Source: Bombilactobacillus thymidiniphilus
GTDB lineage: Bacteria; Bacillota; Bacilli; Lactobacillales; Lactobacillaceae
DNA length: 64,000 bases
Reading direction: 5' to 3'
Assembly (NCBI RefSeq): GCF_023380245.1
Contig: NZ_CP093365.1
Location: 806,001-870,000 of the forward strand
A model generated the notes under the pieces. The model did no database searches. It was not told where the DNA came from and saw only the letters and a list, made by a program, of their open reading frames with translations. Both the position numbers and the translations under genes were made by a program. Positions 24,248 through 34,153 of this stretch are shown here, one piece after another (the first letter of the stretch is position 1; every line of letters begins with the position of its first letter).

Positions 24248-25372
24248 ATGCGTTTTTTGCATACCGCTGATTGGCATATTGGTCGCCGATTACATGGCTT
24301 TGATTTACGAGAAGAACAGCAATTTGCTTTTCAACAAATTGAACAAATTGCTTTGCAAGAAAAAGTTGACGGAATCATTGTGGCTGGTGATCTGTATGAT
24401 CGTAGCTTGCCATCTGAAGAATCGGTCGCTACTTTGAATCAAATGTTGCGCCAATTAAATTTACAGGATAAGTTGCCACTTTATGTGATTTCAGGCAATC
24501 ATGATAGTGCTACACGTTTAGGAACCGGTCAAGAATGGTACACGACAACGCAATTTTATTTGCATACTGATTTACAGCAAGCTTTAACGCCAATTGAATT
24601 GACAGATACGCAGATTTTTTTGGTGCCTTATTTTGAGCCATTTGCTGCTCGGCAATTATTTAAAGATGATTCTTTGCATAATTTGCAATCTACTATGCAT
24701 TTGTTAATTACTAAAATGAAGCAGCAATTTGTACCACATAAAAAACATATTTTAGTGGCACATTTTTTTGTATCAGGAAGTACTAAAAGTGATTCCGAAA
24801 CAGCATTAACTATCGGTGGTTTAGCGCCTATTAGCGCTGATTTATTACAAGATTTTGATTATGTTGCTCTAGGGCATTTGCACAATGAGGCAGCTTTACA
24901 TTTACCCAACGCTCGTTATAGTGGCTCGCCAGTTAAATTTTCTTTGTCTGAAGCTGAGCAACAAAAAGGTGTATGGATCGTGGATACGGATCCTCTGCAA
25001 TTGACTTTTAAGCCGTTAAAAATGTTGCATGATGTTCACCAATTAATTGGTGATTTTGAGACTTTATTATCAGAATCTTTTTACCATAACTTAAATTTAC
25101 AAGATTTTTTTGGGATTACGTTGACTGATAAACAACCAATTCCTAATGTTTTGGCCCGTTTGCGAGAAATTTATCCTAATATAATTTCTTTAGAAAGAAG
25201 TCAAAATTACTTGATGCCGACAAAACAAATAACTGATGCGCAAATTCGCCAGCGAGATCCTTTGACGTTATTGACACAAGTTTACCAAGATGCTACGGAC
25301 AGTAATTTAACTGAGCAACAACGTAAATGGGCAATCAAAGCACTAAAACAAGCACAAAATGAGGTGAAATAA
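24248..25372 (+). CDS. sbcD: DNA repair exonuclease SbcD (Mre11-type nuclease)
   Basis: A 374-residue calcineurin-like phosphoesterase. The metal-binding motifs are in order: FLHTADWHIG at residues 3-12, VAGDLYDRS, ISGNHDSATR, VAHFFVSG and ALGHLHNEA. With SbcC it forms the SbcCD complex, which opens hairpins and trims DNA ends during recombination and palindrome repair. Its TAA overlaps the sbcC ATG by one base, indicating coupling. Confidence 0.95.
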   Translation: MRFLHTADWHIGRRLHGFDLREEQQFAFQQIEQIALQEKVDGIIVAGDLYDRSLPSEESVATLNQMLRQLNLQDKLPLYVISGNHDSATRLGTGQEWYTTTQFYLHTDLQQALTPIELTDTQIFLVPYFEPFAARQLFKDDSLHNLQSTMHLLITKMKQQFVPHKKHILVAHFFVSGSTKSDSETALTIGGLAPISADLLQDFDYVALGHLHNEAALHLPNARYSGSPVKFSLSEAEQQKGVWIVDTDPLQLTFKPLKMLHDVHQLIGDFETLLSESFYHNLNLQDFFGITLTDKQPIPNVLARLREIYPNIISLERSQNYLMPTKQITDAQIRQRDPLTLLTQVYQDATDSNLTEQQRKWAIKALKQAQNEVK

Positions 25373-28300
25373 TGCAGCCGCTAAAACTTAGTTTGAAGAA
25401 TTTTGGACCATATGCTAATGAGGAGATTGATTTTTCTCGTTTTAAAAGTGCCGGTTTATTTTTAATTTCTGGGAAGACTGGGAGTGGTAAGACGACTATT
25501 TTTGAAGCGTTAACTTTTGCTTTATATGGTGGTGGGACGAGTGATGACCGCCCGCCGGATAGCTTGCGTTCTGATTTTGCGGCGGCAACCAGCAAAACAG
25601 AAGTTAAATTAGAATTTACGCATCAAAATAAGCGCTATATTGTTACAAGGTCGCCAAAGCAAACTTTGCAAAAAAAGCGTGGTGCTGGTTTGAAAGAGTA
25701 TAAAAGTAGTGGATCTTTGCGAATTTTTCAAGGTGATCGACAAATAGCTGAGTTGAATAAATTGCAAGATATCAATTTAAAATTGGGGGATGTTTTACAA
25801 TTGAATCGCGAGCAATTTATACAGATTGTTTTATTGCCACAAGGTGATTTTCAGCACTTTTTGCTAGCTCCTAGTTCGCAAAAAGAAGGTGTGCTCCGCA
25901 AAATTTTTAGAACTCAACTGTATCAAAAATGGGGACAAATTTTAAATGAAAAGCTAAAAAAGCAAAAAAGTATCAATGCTAATTTACAACAATCTTTAAA
26001 AGCGGATTTACAAAAAGTTGATTGGATCAAAAAGCCTGCTGAATTAGGTTCTGTGAAGAAACAAGTAGCAGCCTTGTCGACGCAACAACAACAAGAGCGA
26101 TCGTATTTGGATAATTTGGCACAACAACGTGATCGAGCTCAAGATACCTATCACTTAGCACAACAACATTTAGCGCAAGCCCAGCAGTTAAATAACCAGA
26201 TTGCCATTTTGGAAGATAAACAACATCGGCAACACCAATTACACCAGCAATTACCGCACATTACACGACTGGAAGAAAAAGTGGAGCAGTTGATGTGGGT
26301 TCGTGATCGTCATTCAACATTGCAACAAATTACGCAGTTGCAGAAACAAGCAGAGTCAAGTAAGCAAGAGTTGCAGCATTTAAATGGTGAAGCGCAACAA
26401 ACGCAACAAGCGCTAGAAGTTCAACAAGATCTGCAAGAAAAATTGACTATACAAGAGCAGAGCAATGCTGATAAACAACAAGAATTAACGTTATTGCGCA
26501 GTAAGGTACCATTGTTTGAACAATTGCAAGATGTTCAACATATGCAGCAAAATGTTCAACAAAAGCTTGTTGATTTGCATGTTGATTATGAACGGCAAAA
26601 AGCGATATTACAGCAAGTATCACTTGATTATCAACAAGCCCAAAAAGCACAACAAAATCAAGAATTAGCAACAGTTAAATTACGTACGCAACAAGAAAAA
26701 GTTCAACAATTACATGATTTGCAGAAAAATATTAAAGAAGTAGATGATTTAAGCAAGCAATTGCAGCAACTTACGACTAATGAGACCCAAGCTCAGCAAA
26801 TTTACGATCACCTCAAAAATCAAGCGTTGCAACAACAAATTGCTGTTTTGGCAGCACAATTAACGCCTGATGCACCGTGTCCGGTATGTGGCAGTGTTGA
26901 CCATCCCAAACCAGCGACTGCAACAGAACCTTTTATTTCTGATCAAGCTTTATCTGATGCTGAACGCAATCTGTCAAAAATTCAACAGCAAAAAGCCAGC
27001 TTAAAAGCTAAAATAGCTGTCAATAGACAAACAGTTCTTCACCAACAAAAAACGCTCGATTTGCAGCGAGTCGATGCACAATTGCTGATGCAGCAAAGCG
27101 ATTTAGTGGCGCAATACCAGCAAGCTTTAATGACACTAACAAAGCAGGCGGCACAGCTACCTAACTTAAAATTAAAGCAACACCAACAGCAAGGATTTGT
27201 AGAAAAGTTAGAACAACAACTCACACAGTTACAGCGACAAAAGCAAACTTTAGATATTCAATTGACTAATGTTCAGGAAAATTTGCCTACACAATGGTCA
27301 ACAGTCACCGATTTTAAACAGCATTTGCAAGAGTTAAAACAGGAATTGGACGAGTATCAAGCAGCTCAAACGAGCAATCAGCAGGCTTTGCAGGCTTTAA
27401 AGCAGGATCAAATTGCTCAAAAGACACAACAACAAAATTTGCGTACACAAATTCAACAAGAGCAAGCCCAGCATGATCAAATGCAGCAGGAGTTAACAGC
27501 GACGATCCAAAATTATTTTGGCGGTGCTGATGCGGACGCACAATTTAGGCAATTGATAACAGAACAGGATCAATTAGAACAGTTACAAGGACAAGTTCAA
27601 AATTATTATGATGAATTGACGACTTTAACGACTGAAATTGCAACATATCAGCAAATTATTGGTACACAAAAAGCGGTTGATATTCCTGTTTTACAAGCGA
27701 ATGTTCAAACTAAACAACAAAAATTAGCGAAGTTAAAGCAGCAATTTGATAATTTGTCACGAAGAACTTTGAGTAATGATGTGTTGCTGGAACGTCTGCA
27801 AACGACCCTGCATAATTTAGGCAACCAGCAGCAAGAAGTTGATCAAATGCAGTCTTTAGTGGAAGCAATTAATGGAGGTTCGACTACTAAATTAGGTTTG
27901 GAGCGTTTTGTCTTGCGGGCGCAGTTAACTGAGATTTTGACAGTTGCTAATCAGCATTTGCAACAATTGAGTTCGGGACGTTATTATTTGCAACTCAGTC
28001 AAGAAACAGGTCAATATCAGAAAAATACTGGCTTAGAAATTGATGTATATGATGATAATGTAGGTCATGTGCGCAGTGTGCATACGTTATCAGGCGGTGA
28101 AAGTTTTATTGCAGCTTTGAGTTTAGCATTAGCTTTAGGTGAAGTGATTCAAAATGAATCTGGTGGAGTAAGTATTGATGCACTCTTTATTGATGAAGGT
28201 TTTGGCTCGCTGGATCAAGATTCGCTAACTGTAGCGTTAGATGCGTTGGAGCAGGTAGAAAGTAAGCATCGGCTGGTGGGCATTATTAGTCATGTGGCTT

Positions 28301-28386
28301 TGTTACAAGAACGAATTCCTAATCAAATTCAGGTACAAACTAGTGGTCAAGGTCAAAGCACGACGAAGATTATTGCGTCCACATAG
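25372..28386 (+). CDS. sbcC: DNA repair ATPase SbcC (Rad50-type)
   Basis: A 1004-residue SMC-like ATPase. Walker A (SGKTGSGKTTIFEAL) is near residue 33. Two very Gln-rich coiled coils flank the zinc hook CPVCG (C503 and C506), and the ABC signature LSGGESF near residue 906 is followed by Walker B with DEGFGSLD. It partners SbcD encoded immediately upstream. The coiled-coil arms are remarkably rich in CAA/CAG codons, giving many spurious open frames on both strands. Confidence 0.95.
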   Translation: MQPLKLSLKNFGPYANEEIDFSRFKSAGLFLISGKTGSGKTTIFEALTFALYGGGTSDDRPPDSLRSDFAAATSKTEVKLEFTHQNKRYIVTRSPKQTLQKKRGAGLKEYKSSGSLRIFQGDRQIAELNKLQDINLKLGDVLQLNREQFIQIVLLPQGDFQHFLLAPSSQKEGVLRKIFRTQLYQKWGQILNEKLKKQKSINANLQQSLKADLQKVDWIKKPAELGSVKKQVAALSTQQQQERSYLDNLAQQRDRAQDTYHLAQQHLAQAQQLNNQIAILEDKQHRQHQLHQQLPHITRLEEKVEQLMWVRDRHSTLQQITQLQKQAESSKQELQHLNGEAQQTQQALEVQQDLQEKLTIQEQSNADKQQELTLLRSKVPLFEQLQDVQHMQQNVQQKLVDLHVDYERQKAILQQVSLDYQQAQKAQQNQELATVKLRTQQEKVQQLHDLQKNIKEVDDLSKQLQQLTTNETQAQQIYDHLKNQALQQQIAVLAAQLTPDAPCPVCGSVDHPKPATATEPFISDQALSDAERNLSKIQQQKASLKAKIAVNRQTVLHQQKTLDLQRVDAQLLMQQSDLVAQYQQALMTLTKQAAQLPNLKLKQHQQQGFVEKLEQQLTQLQRQKQTLDIQLTNVQENLPTQWSTVTDFKQHLQELKQELDEYQAAQTSNQQALQALKQDQIAQKTQQQNLRTQIQQEQAQHDQMQQELTATIQNYFGGADADAQFRQLITEQDQLEQLQGQVQNYYDELTTLTTEIATYQQIIGTQKAVDIPVLQANVQTKQQKLAKLKQQFDNLSRRTLSNDVLLERLQTTLHNLGNQQQEVDQMQSLVEAINGGSTTKLGLERFVLRAQLTEILTVANQHLQQLSSGRYYLQLSQETGQYQKNTGLEIDVYDDNVGHVRSVHTLSGGESFIAALSLALALGEVIQNESGGVSIDALFIDEGFGSLDQDSLTVALDALEQVESKHRLVGIISHVALLQERIPNQIQVQTSGQGQSTTKIIAST

Positions 28387-28404
28387 TTAAATACGTATTT
28401 TTAG

Positions 28405-28432
28405 CGGAGTATTTTTAAAATACTCTTTTTTA
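28405..28432 (+). terminator. Terminator of sbcDC
   Basis: GAGTATTTTTAAAATACTC forms a stable stem followed by TTTTTT. Confidence 0.85.
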
Positions 28433-28446
28433 TTTATGACAACCGG

Positions 28447-28475
28447 TTGACATATGGAAACGAATACATAATAAT
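28447..28475 (+). promoter_or_regulatory. Promoter of the sucrose-use operon
   Basis: A perfect TTGACA (28447-28452) and a TAATAAT-like -10 (28469-28475) about 16-17 bases later. The cre-like site follows directly, so repressor binding would block initiation or early elongation. Confidence 0.65.
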
Positions 28476-28481
28476 ATTAAT

Positions 28482-28495
28482 TGTAAGCGCTTGAA
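28482..28495 (+). promoter_or_regulatory. cre / LacI-type operator upstream of the sugar symporter
   Basis: TGTAAGCGCTTGAA matches the catabolite-response consensus TGWNANCGNTNWCA at 12 of 14 positions and has the AAGCGCTT core palindrome. It lies just after the -10 box. CcpA, the LacI regulator at 31290, or both could bind. Confidence 0.6.
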
Positions 28496-28541
28496 AGTGC
28501 TACATATTAATTGATTCATTCTAGAAAGGGTGGAAAATAAG

Positions 28542-29813
28542 ATGGAGAATATAAAGAAAAATATAAAAAATCCGTCATATCTACAAAGTTCATTCACATT
28601 ATTGATGTTTTTTGCCGCTTGGGGCATTTGGTGGTCATTTTTCCAACTTTGGTTAACTAAAAGCGGAGGGCTACACTTATCCGGAGCACAGGTCGGCACA
28701 GTATATTCAGCAAACTCTTTGACCACCTTGATATTAATGTTCTTATATGGATCGCTACAAGATAAATTAGTCATTAAACGATATTTATTGATTTTTTGTG
28801 CCATTTTAGCAGCATTAGTAGGACCATTTTTTGTTTGGGTTTATGCACCGCTATTGCAAAATTATTTTTGGTTAGGCATTGTGGTTGGTTCTATTTTCTT
28901 ATCTGCGGGATTTTTGTCAGCTTCAGGAATTTATGAAGCCGTTGCGGAAAAATTAAGTCGTCGCTTTGACTTTGAATATGGTCAAGCACGTGCTTGGGGT
29001 TCCTTTGGTTATGCGATTGTCGCTTTTATTGCTGGCCAATCCTTCACTATCAATCCACAAATTAATTTCTGGTTGGGTTCTGCTTTCGGGATTGTGTTGT
29101 TGTTAGAATTATTATTCTGGGTTCCCAAAGCTGAGCGAGAGGCTGATAATAAGATTGTTTTGCGAGGCGAAGGCAGTGATACGCCATCTGTGAAAGAAAT
29201 GTTTGGCTTGCTCAAGATCAAGGAACTTTGGTTTATTATCATTTTAATCATGTTTACGTATACTTTTTATACCGTTTTTGATCAACAGATGTTCCCAGAT
29301 TTTTATACTGGATTATTCTCTACATCAGCAGCCGGTGAAAGAATGTATGGCATACTAAACTCCGTACAAGTCTTTGGTGAAGCTTTAATGATGGCAATTG
29401 TACCGATTTTGATGAATAAAATTGGTGTTCGCAATGCATTATTATTAGGTGTTTTAGTAATGTTTGTACGGATCGGCGGTTGTGGTTTAGCACATGATCC
29501 GATTACAGTTTCATGCATCAAAATGTTGCATTCATTAGAAGTTCCTTTATTCACGTTGCCTATTTTCCGCTATTTCACATTGCATTTTGATACGAAATTG
29601 TCAGCGACTTTATATATGATTGGTTTTCAAGTGGCTGCCCAAATCGGACAAGTTATTTTATCGCAGCCTTTAGGTAAACTACGTGATATTATTGGTTATA
29701 ATCATACCTTTTTAATTATTTCTTCCATCGTTTTTGTTGCAGCAATTTATGGTTTCTTCGTTCTTAAAAAAGATAATGAAGATGTGAACGGCGATCCTTT
29801 CATCAGATCCTAA
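28542..29813 (+). CDS. MFS sugar:H+ symporter, LacY/CscB (oligosaccharide) type
   Basis: A 423-residue membrane protein with 12 hydrophobic segments. The N-terminal FAAWGIWWSFFQLWL and the overall plan resemble the oligosaccharide:H+ symporter family (LacY, RafB, CscB). Its operon position, followed by a GH32 sucrose hydrolase and a LacI regulator, makes sucrose or short fructo-oligosaccharides the likely substrate. Uptake would therefore be as free sugar, not by a PTS. The ATG at 28542 is used because AAAGGGTGG is well spaced for it; the GTG at 28530 overlaps that site. Confidence 0.85.
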   Translation: MENIKKNIKNPSYLQSSFTLLMFFAAWGIWWSFFQLWLTKSGGLHLSGAQVGTVYSANSLTTLILMFLYGSLQDKLVIKRYLLIFCAILAALVGPFFVWVYAPLLQNYFWLGIVVGSIFLSAGFLSASGIYEAVAEKLSRRFDFEYGQARAWGSFGYAIVAFIAGQSFTINPQINFWLGSAFGIVLLLELLFWVPKAEREADNKIVLRGEGSDTPSVKEMFGLLKIKELWFIIILIMFTYTFYTVFDQQMFPDFYTGLFSTSAAGERMYGILNSVQVFGEALMMAIVPILMNKIGVRNALLLGVLVMFVRIGGCGLAHDPITVSCIKMLHSLEVPLFTLPIFRYFTLHFDTKLSATLYMIGFQVAAQIGQVILSQPLGKLRDIIGYNHTFLIISSIVFVAAIYGFFVLKKDNEDVNGDPFIRS

Positions 29814-29840
29814 AACAAATTTATTCAGTGAGGTATAAAC

Positions 29841-31274
29841 ATGGCAGATTTAACACCGATCAAATTAACGAATGAGCGTTACCGCTTAGATTATCATTTG
29901 CAGGCACCTTCGGGGTGGATTAATGATCCAAATGGCTTTTGTTATTTTAAAGGTTACTATCATATGTTTTATCAATATTATCCTTATGGGGCGCAGTGGG
30001 GACCGATGCACTGGGGACATGCACGCAGTAAAGATTTAATTAATTGGCAAACTTTGCCGATTGCTTTGACACCTGGTGACGCAGAAGATCGTAGTGGCTG
30101 TTTTTCTGGTAGCGCAATTGTAAAAGATGATACATTATATTTAATTTATACTGGGCATAATTGTTATGATGATAGCGATCCAGATCGTTATTGGCAAAAT
30201 CAAAATTTAGCTTATAGTACGGATGGAATTCATTTCACTAAGTATGAACACAACCCTATTATTGCTACACCACCAACCGATAATACACAAGAATTTCGCG
30301 ATCCGAAAGTTTGGGAGCATGATGGTGCTTATTATGTGGTCTTGGGTAGCCAAACTAAAGAACATTTAGGTCGTGTTTTGCTTTATAAATCAACTGATCT
30401 ACGTTCATGGGATTATTTAGGTCCGCTCACACAATCAAAGCAAGCTGATTTAGAAGGTTATATGTGGGAATGTCCAGATATTTTCCGCTTAAATGGACAG
30501 GATATCTTATTAACTTCACCGCAAGGTATTGTTGCCCAAAAAGAACAATATTTGAATTTACATCAAACAGGCTATTTTGTTGGTCAATTAGATTATCAAA
30601 CACCTAAATTAATGCGCAGCGATTTTCATGAATTAGATGCTGGCCATGATTTTTATGCACCCCAAACGATGCTTGCACCAGATGGTCGGCGGATTATGAT
30701 TGGTTGGTTGGCAATGTGGGAAAGTGAAATGCCTGAACAAGCTGATGGTTGGGCAGGAGCTTTGACGATTCCCCGTGAACTAGTTTGGCGCAATAATCAG
30801 ATATACATGCAACCAATCCAAGAAATGAAACAGTTGCGACAAAAGCAATTAGCTAAGCAAACTTGGGATTTAGCAGATACGCCGTTTATTTGCCAAGGAC
30901 AGTCTACGGCAGAAGTTAATCTGACGCTAGATTTAAAACAGTTTGCTGGTCAAGAATTTACAATTCAATTGCAAGATGATCAAAGTACAGCACAAGTAGA
31001 ATTAACTTACACACGAGCAGATAATAAGTTAGTTTTGCGCCGCTCTGATCGCCCAGATGTACGTTTTGCGTCGCTTCATGAACAAGATCTATTACAATTG
31101 CAAATTTTTATTGATAAAAGTTCATTAGAGATTTTTATCAATGAAGGAGCAGTCGTCTTTACTGAGCGCTATTATTTTAAAGGACAGCCTTCAGTTCAAT
31201 TAAAAAGTGATGCAGTGGGGCAGATTGATGGAACAGTCTATCAATTAGCTAATGATGTTGTACAATATCATTAG
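29841..31274 (+). CDS. Cytoplasmic GH32 sucrose/fructo-oligosaccharide hydrolase
   Basis: A 477-residue GH32 enzyme without a signal peptide. The catalytic motifs are WINDPNG near residue 27 (nucleophile Asp), FRDPKVW near 155 (transition-state Asp) and WECPDIF near 212 (acid/base Glu). It also has the C-terminal beta-sandwich domain with SLEIFINEGAVVFTERYY. It cleaves beta-fructosides such as sucrose or sucrose-6-phosphate (ScrB/SacA type). Because the neighbouring transporter is a symporter, free sucrose is the more likely substrate here. It lies 27 bases after the transporter and 15 before the regulator, so one operon is likely. Confidence 0.92.
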   Translation: MADLTPIKLTNERYRLDYHLQAPSGWINDPNGFCYFKGYYHMFYQYYPYGAQWGPMHWGHARSKDLINWQTLPIALTPGDAEDRSGCFSGSAIVKDDTLYLIYTGHNCYDDSDPDRYWQNQNLAYSTDGIHFTKYEHNPIIATPPTDNTQEFRDPKVWEHDGAYYVVLGSQTKEHLGRVLLYKSTDLRSWDYLGPLTQSKQADLEGYMWECPDIFRLNGQDILLTSPQGIVAQKEQYLNLHQTGYFVGQLDYQTPKLMRSDFHELDAGHDFYAPQTMLAPDGRRIMIGWLAMWESEMPEQADGWAGALTIPRELVWRNNQIYMQPIQEMKQLRQKQLAKQTWDLADTPFICQGQSTAEVNLTLDLKQFAGQEFTIQLQDDQSTAQVELTYTRADNKLVLRRSDRPDVRFASLHEQDLLQLQIFIDKSSLEIFINEGAVVFTERYYFKGQPSVQLKSDAVGQIDGTVYQLANDVVQYH

Positions 31275-31289
31275 AATGGAGTGATGAGT

Positions 31290-32264
31290 GTGCCAAAACT
31301 TGAGGATGTTGCTAAACTAGCGCAAGTTTCCAAAACGACTGTTTCACGGGTTTTAAATAGACGTGGTTATTTAAGCAAAGAAACTATTGACAAAGTGAAT
31401 CAAGCAGTGAAGGAACTGAACTATCATCCTAATGTGGTGGCACGACAGCTCTATAATAATAAAACGGATTTAATTGGACTTTTATTTCCAACTGTCGCCA
31501 ACCCTTTTTTTGGTGAATTGACGGCTAATTTAGAGCATTATCTTTATCAAAAGGGTTATAAAGTGCTAATCGGCAATTCAATAAATGATCCGCAAAAAGA
31601 AGCCGATTATTTGGATCAATTATTGGTTAAGCAAGTGGATGGACTAATTGTGGGAACGCATAATCAAGGAATCTCACAATATCATAATGATAATTTACCG
31701 ATTGTGGCGATTGATCGGGTTATGAATCAAGATATCCCTATCATTGCTTCTGATAATTATGCTGGCGGAAAGTTGGCTGTTGAGCATTTGTTAGTGCAAG
31801 GTGCACGCAAAATTATTCATATTAATGGACCGCAAGAGCTAGCTACGCCAGCGCAAAAAAGACGTGCAGCTTATGAAGATGTCATGCACGATCATCATTT
31901 GCAGCCGATTACGTATGAGGTTGATTTTAATATTTCCAATACCGACAAATTAAAAGTTTTTCGACAAATTTTTGTGGAACATCCTGATGTGGAAGCAATT
32001 TTTGCGTCGAATGATTTAGATGCTGCACTGATTATGCAAATTGCCCGCGAACGTCGTTTAAGAGTACCGCGTGATTTGTTATTGGTCGGCTATGATGGCA
32101 CGCAAACGGTGCAAAGTGTTTGGCCACAATTGACGACTGTTATCCAACCAATCGAATTTATGGCACAAAAAGCAGTCACAGTTTTGCAGAATCGTTTACA
32201 CAATCAGGCAACACAATCCGAATATTTACTACCTGTCCAATTACATGTTGGAACAACTTGTTAA
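31290..32264 (+). CDS. LacI family sucrose/fructan operon regulator
   Basis: A 324-residue LacI/GalR protein. The N-terminal helix-turn-helix LEDVAKLAQVSKTTVSRVLN is followed by the hinge and a periplasmic-binding-protein-like sugar domain (LIGLLFPTVANPFFGEL, VAIDRVM, FASNDLDAALIM). The GTG at 31290 is preferred because GGAG lies eight bases before it. It likely represses both the operon starting at 28542 and the secreted fructanase gene downstream, through the CG-centred palindromes at 28482 and 32329. It ends in a terminator. Confidence 0.9.
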   Translation: MPKLEDVAKLAQVSKTTVSRVLNRRGYLSKETIDKVNQAVKELNYHPNVVARQLYNNKTDLIGLLFPTVANPFFGELTANLEHYLYQKGYKVLIGNSINDPQKEADYLDQLLVKQVDGLIVGTHNQGISQYHNDNLPIVAIDRVMNQDIPIIASDNYAGGKLAVEHLLVQGARKIIHINGPQELATPAQKRRAAYEDVMHDHHLQPITYEVDFNISNTDKLKVFRQIFVEHPDVEAIFASNDLDAALIMQIARERRLRVPRDLLLVGYDGTQTVQSVWPQLTTVIQPIEFMAQKAVTVLQNRLHNQATQSEYLLPVQLHVGTTC

Positions 32265-32265
32265 A

Positions 32266-32296
32266 AAATAGCATCCGTAATGGATGCTACTTTTTG
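32266..32296 (+). terminator. Terminator of the regulator gene
   Basis: TAGCATCC-GTAAT-GGATGCTA stem followed by CTTTTT. Its T-run overlaps the -35 of the next promoter. Confidence 0.85.
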
Positions 32297-32322
32297 TATA
32301 TTTTAAAGAAATCTTTTAAAAT
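32294..32322 (+). promoter_or_regulatory. Promoter of the secreted fructanase gene
   Basis: TTGTAT (32294-32299) and TAAAAT (32317-32322), spacer 17 bases. The -35 is weak, the -10 good. Confidence 0.55.
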
Positions 32323-32328
32323 AGTTTG

Positions 32329-32342
32329 TGTAATCGTTTACA
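32329..32342 (+). promoter_or_regulatory. Perfect cre / LacI-type operator before the fructanase
   Basis: TGTAATCGTTTACA matches TGWNANCGNTNWCA at all 14 positions and is centred on CG, as LacI-family operators are. It lies six bases after the -10 box, at the transcription start, so binding should repress. Confidence 0.75.
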
Positions 32343-32357
32343 ACTGGGGGAGAAATT

Positions 32358-34148
32358 GTGAAAAATATACAAAAAATTTTAAAAAGAATAATTTTTGCTA
32401 GCTTATCAATCTTTGCGGCGATAGGCTTGTTGTCCGTGAGAAATGTACAAGCTACAACTTATCATGAACAGTATCGCAATCAATTTCATTATTCACCACA
32501 AAAAAATTGGCTTAATGATCCTAATGGATTATACTATGACGATCAAACTAAAGAATATAATATGTATTATCAATATAATCCCAAAGGCGCACAATGGGGC
32601 AATATGTCGTGGGGACATGCTATTAGCAAGGATTTGATCCATTGGCAAGAGCAGCAGGTGGCAATTCCAATGTTACAAAATCAAGCTTGGGAAGATTTTA
32701 CTTATACTAACCAAACTGGCGCACAAGCTAATCAGCGCGTGCGTTATGTCGGTAATCCTACTGCTGATTGGGGCGAGACTCCCAATAGTAAAGCAATTTT
32801 TAGCGGCTCAATAATTGTCGACCACAACAATTTAAGTGGTTTGGGCAAAAATGCTGTCTTGGCTTTTTACACTAGCAGTTACCAATTGCCTGAACGAATT
32901 GATGATCATTTGGATGATGGCTGGGGCACTTGGGTTGGCTTGTCGGATATTCAAGAGCAGCATTTGGCTTATAGTTTAGATCATGGCAAAACTTTCAAGC
33001 AATATTCACCAGATGGTAATTCTCAGCAACCGCAACCAATTGTTCCTGTTACAGCTAATCCAGCTGGTGATGCGGCTAATTTTCGCGATCCTAATATTGT
33101 ATATGATCAGCAACATCAACAATATATTATGACGGTAGTTTCTGGGCAGCAAGCGTTGCTTTATAAAAGCAAGGACTTGTTGCATTGGGATTACACATCT
33201 AACATTAAGCGCCAAAAAGATGTTGGTTTGGGTGTTTGGGAATGTTCGTCTTTGGTACCTATGCAAGTTAAGGGTACTGCTACGCAAAAATGGGTTTTGT
33301 TCATTAGCGTGCAGCAAGGCGCCCATGCAACTGGTTCGGGCATGCAATATTTTGTGGGTAATTTAGATGCTAAGGGTACTTGGCACCCAGATAGTGGGCA
33401 AACGTTGGCTAATCCGCACACATTGGATTATGGTGAAGATTTTTATGCGGGAATTCCGTTTGCTAATTTGCCCAACAATCAAACTATTATGATGGCTTGG
33501 GCCAATAATTGGTCATATGATTCTGACAGTCCTACCACGCAATGGAATGGTAATATGACATTGCCACGTGATTTACAATTAATCAATGATGCTAAAGCAA
33601 CTGACGGTTATACTGTGCAAAATAATGTGATTGCACAAACGCAAAAAATTATACAACCTAATTCTTTGACCAAAGATCAACAAAATTTGTATTTAACTAA
33701 TACGCAACAAAAATTACCATTTACGGGCAAACACTATAAGCTGGCAGCGACGCTAAAATGGGATCCGACTAAAAAACCACAAAGTGTGGGCTTTAATGTA
33801 CGGCAAACGCCCGATCAAAAATATTGGTTCACGATTGGCTATGATGTTAGTCAAAATAAAGTTTATGCACAACGTTTCAACACGGGTGAACCTCAGATGG
33901 GTGCGCCACGCGATCAAATGAATGCGACTGTCAAAGCGGACAATAGTCAGGTCAAAATTACGGCATATATTGATGAAACGATGGCTGAAGTGTTTGCCAA
34001 TGATGGCGCAGTATCGATTACCCAGAATTTCTATTTCCAACCTAACTTGATTAATCAGCAAGACACGCCTGGTATCAGTGCTTTTGTTAATGGTGGATCA
34101 GCGCAAATTACAGATTTAAAGCTACAACCAATGCAAAGTATCTGGTAA
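32358..34148 (+). CDS. Secreted GH32 beta-fructosidase (levanase/inulinase-like)
   Basis: A 596-residue enzyme with a signal peptide (KNIQKILKR, hydrophobic core, cleavage after NVQA). GH32 motifs are NWLNDPNG near residue 51, FRDPNIVYD near 240, WECSSL near 290, and a C-terminal sandwich domain with VFANDGAVSITQNF. No LPXTG or other anchor is present, so it should be released. It hydrolyses extracellular sucrose, levan or inulin-type fructans, and the products would feed the symporter and cytoplasmic GH32 encoded upstream. GTG start with GGGGGAG. Activity on sucrose versus polymer cannot be told from sequence. Confidence 0.9.
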   Translation: MKNIQKILKRIIFASLSIFAAIGLLSVRNVQATTYHEQYRNQFHYSPQKNWLNDPNGLYYDDQTKEYNMYYQYNPKGAQWGNMSWGHAISKDLIHWQEQQVAIPMLQNQAWEDFTYTNQTGAQANQRVRYVGNPTADWGETPNSKAIFSGSIIVDHNNLSGLGKNAVLAFYTSSYQLPERIDDHLDDGWGTWVGLSDIQEQHLAYSLDHGKTFKQYSPDGNSQQPQPIVPVTANPAGDAANFRDPNIVYDQQHQQYIMTVVSGQQALLYKSKDLLHWDYTSNIKRQKDVGLGVWECSSLVPMQVKGTATQKWVLFISVQQGAHATGSGMQYFVGNLDAKGTWHPDSGQTLANPHTLDYGEDFYAGIPFANLPNNQTIMMAWANNWSYDSDSPTTQWNGNMTLPRDLQLINDAKATDGYTVQNNVIAQTQKIIQPNSLTKDQQNLYLTNTQQKLPFTGKHYKLAATLKWDPTKKPQSVGFNVRQTPDQKYWFTIGYDVSQNKVYAQRFNTGEPQMGAPRDQMNATVKADNSQVKITAYIDETMAEVFANDGAVSITQNFYFQPNLINQQDTPGISAFVNGGSAQITDLKLQPMQSIW

Positions 34149-34153
34149 AAAAT

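Noticed and set aside
25372-28386. Low-complexity Gln-rich repeats as a tandem repeat element
   Set aside because: They are the coiled-coil arms of SbcC, without a regular repeat unit.
31330-31365. TGTTTCACGGGTTTTA as a parS site
   Set aside because: Only the left half matches; it encodes the conserved TVSRVLN of the LacI helix-turn-helix.
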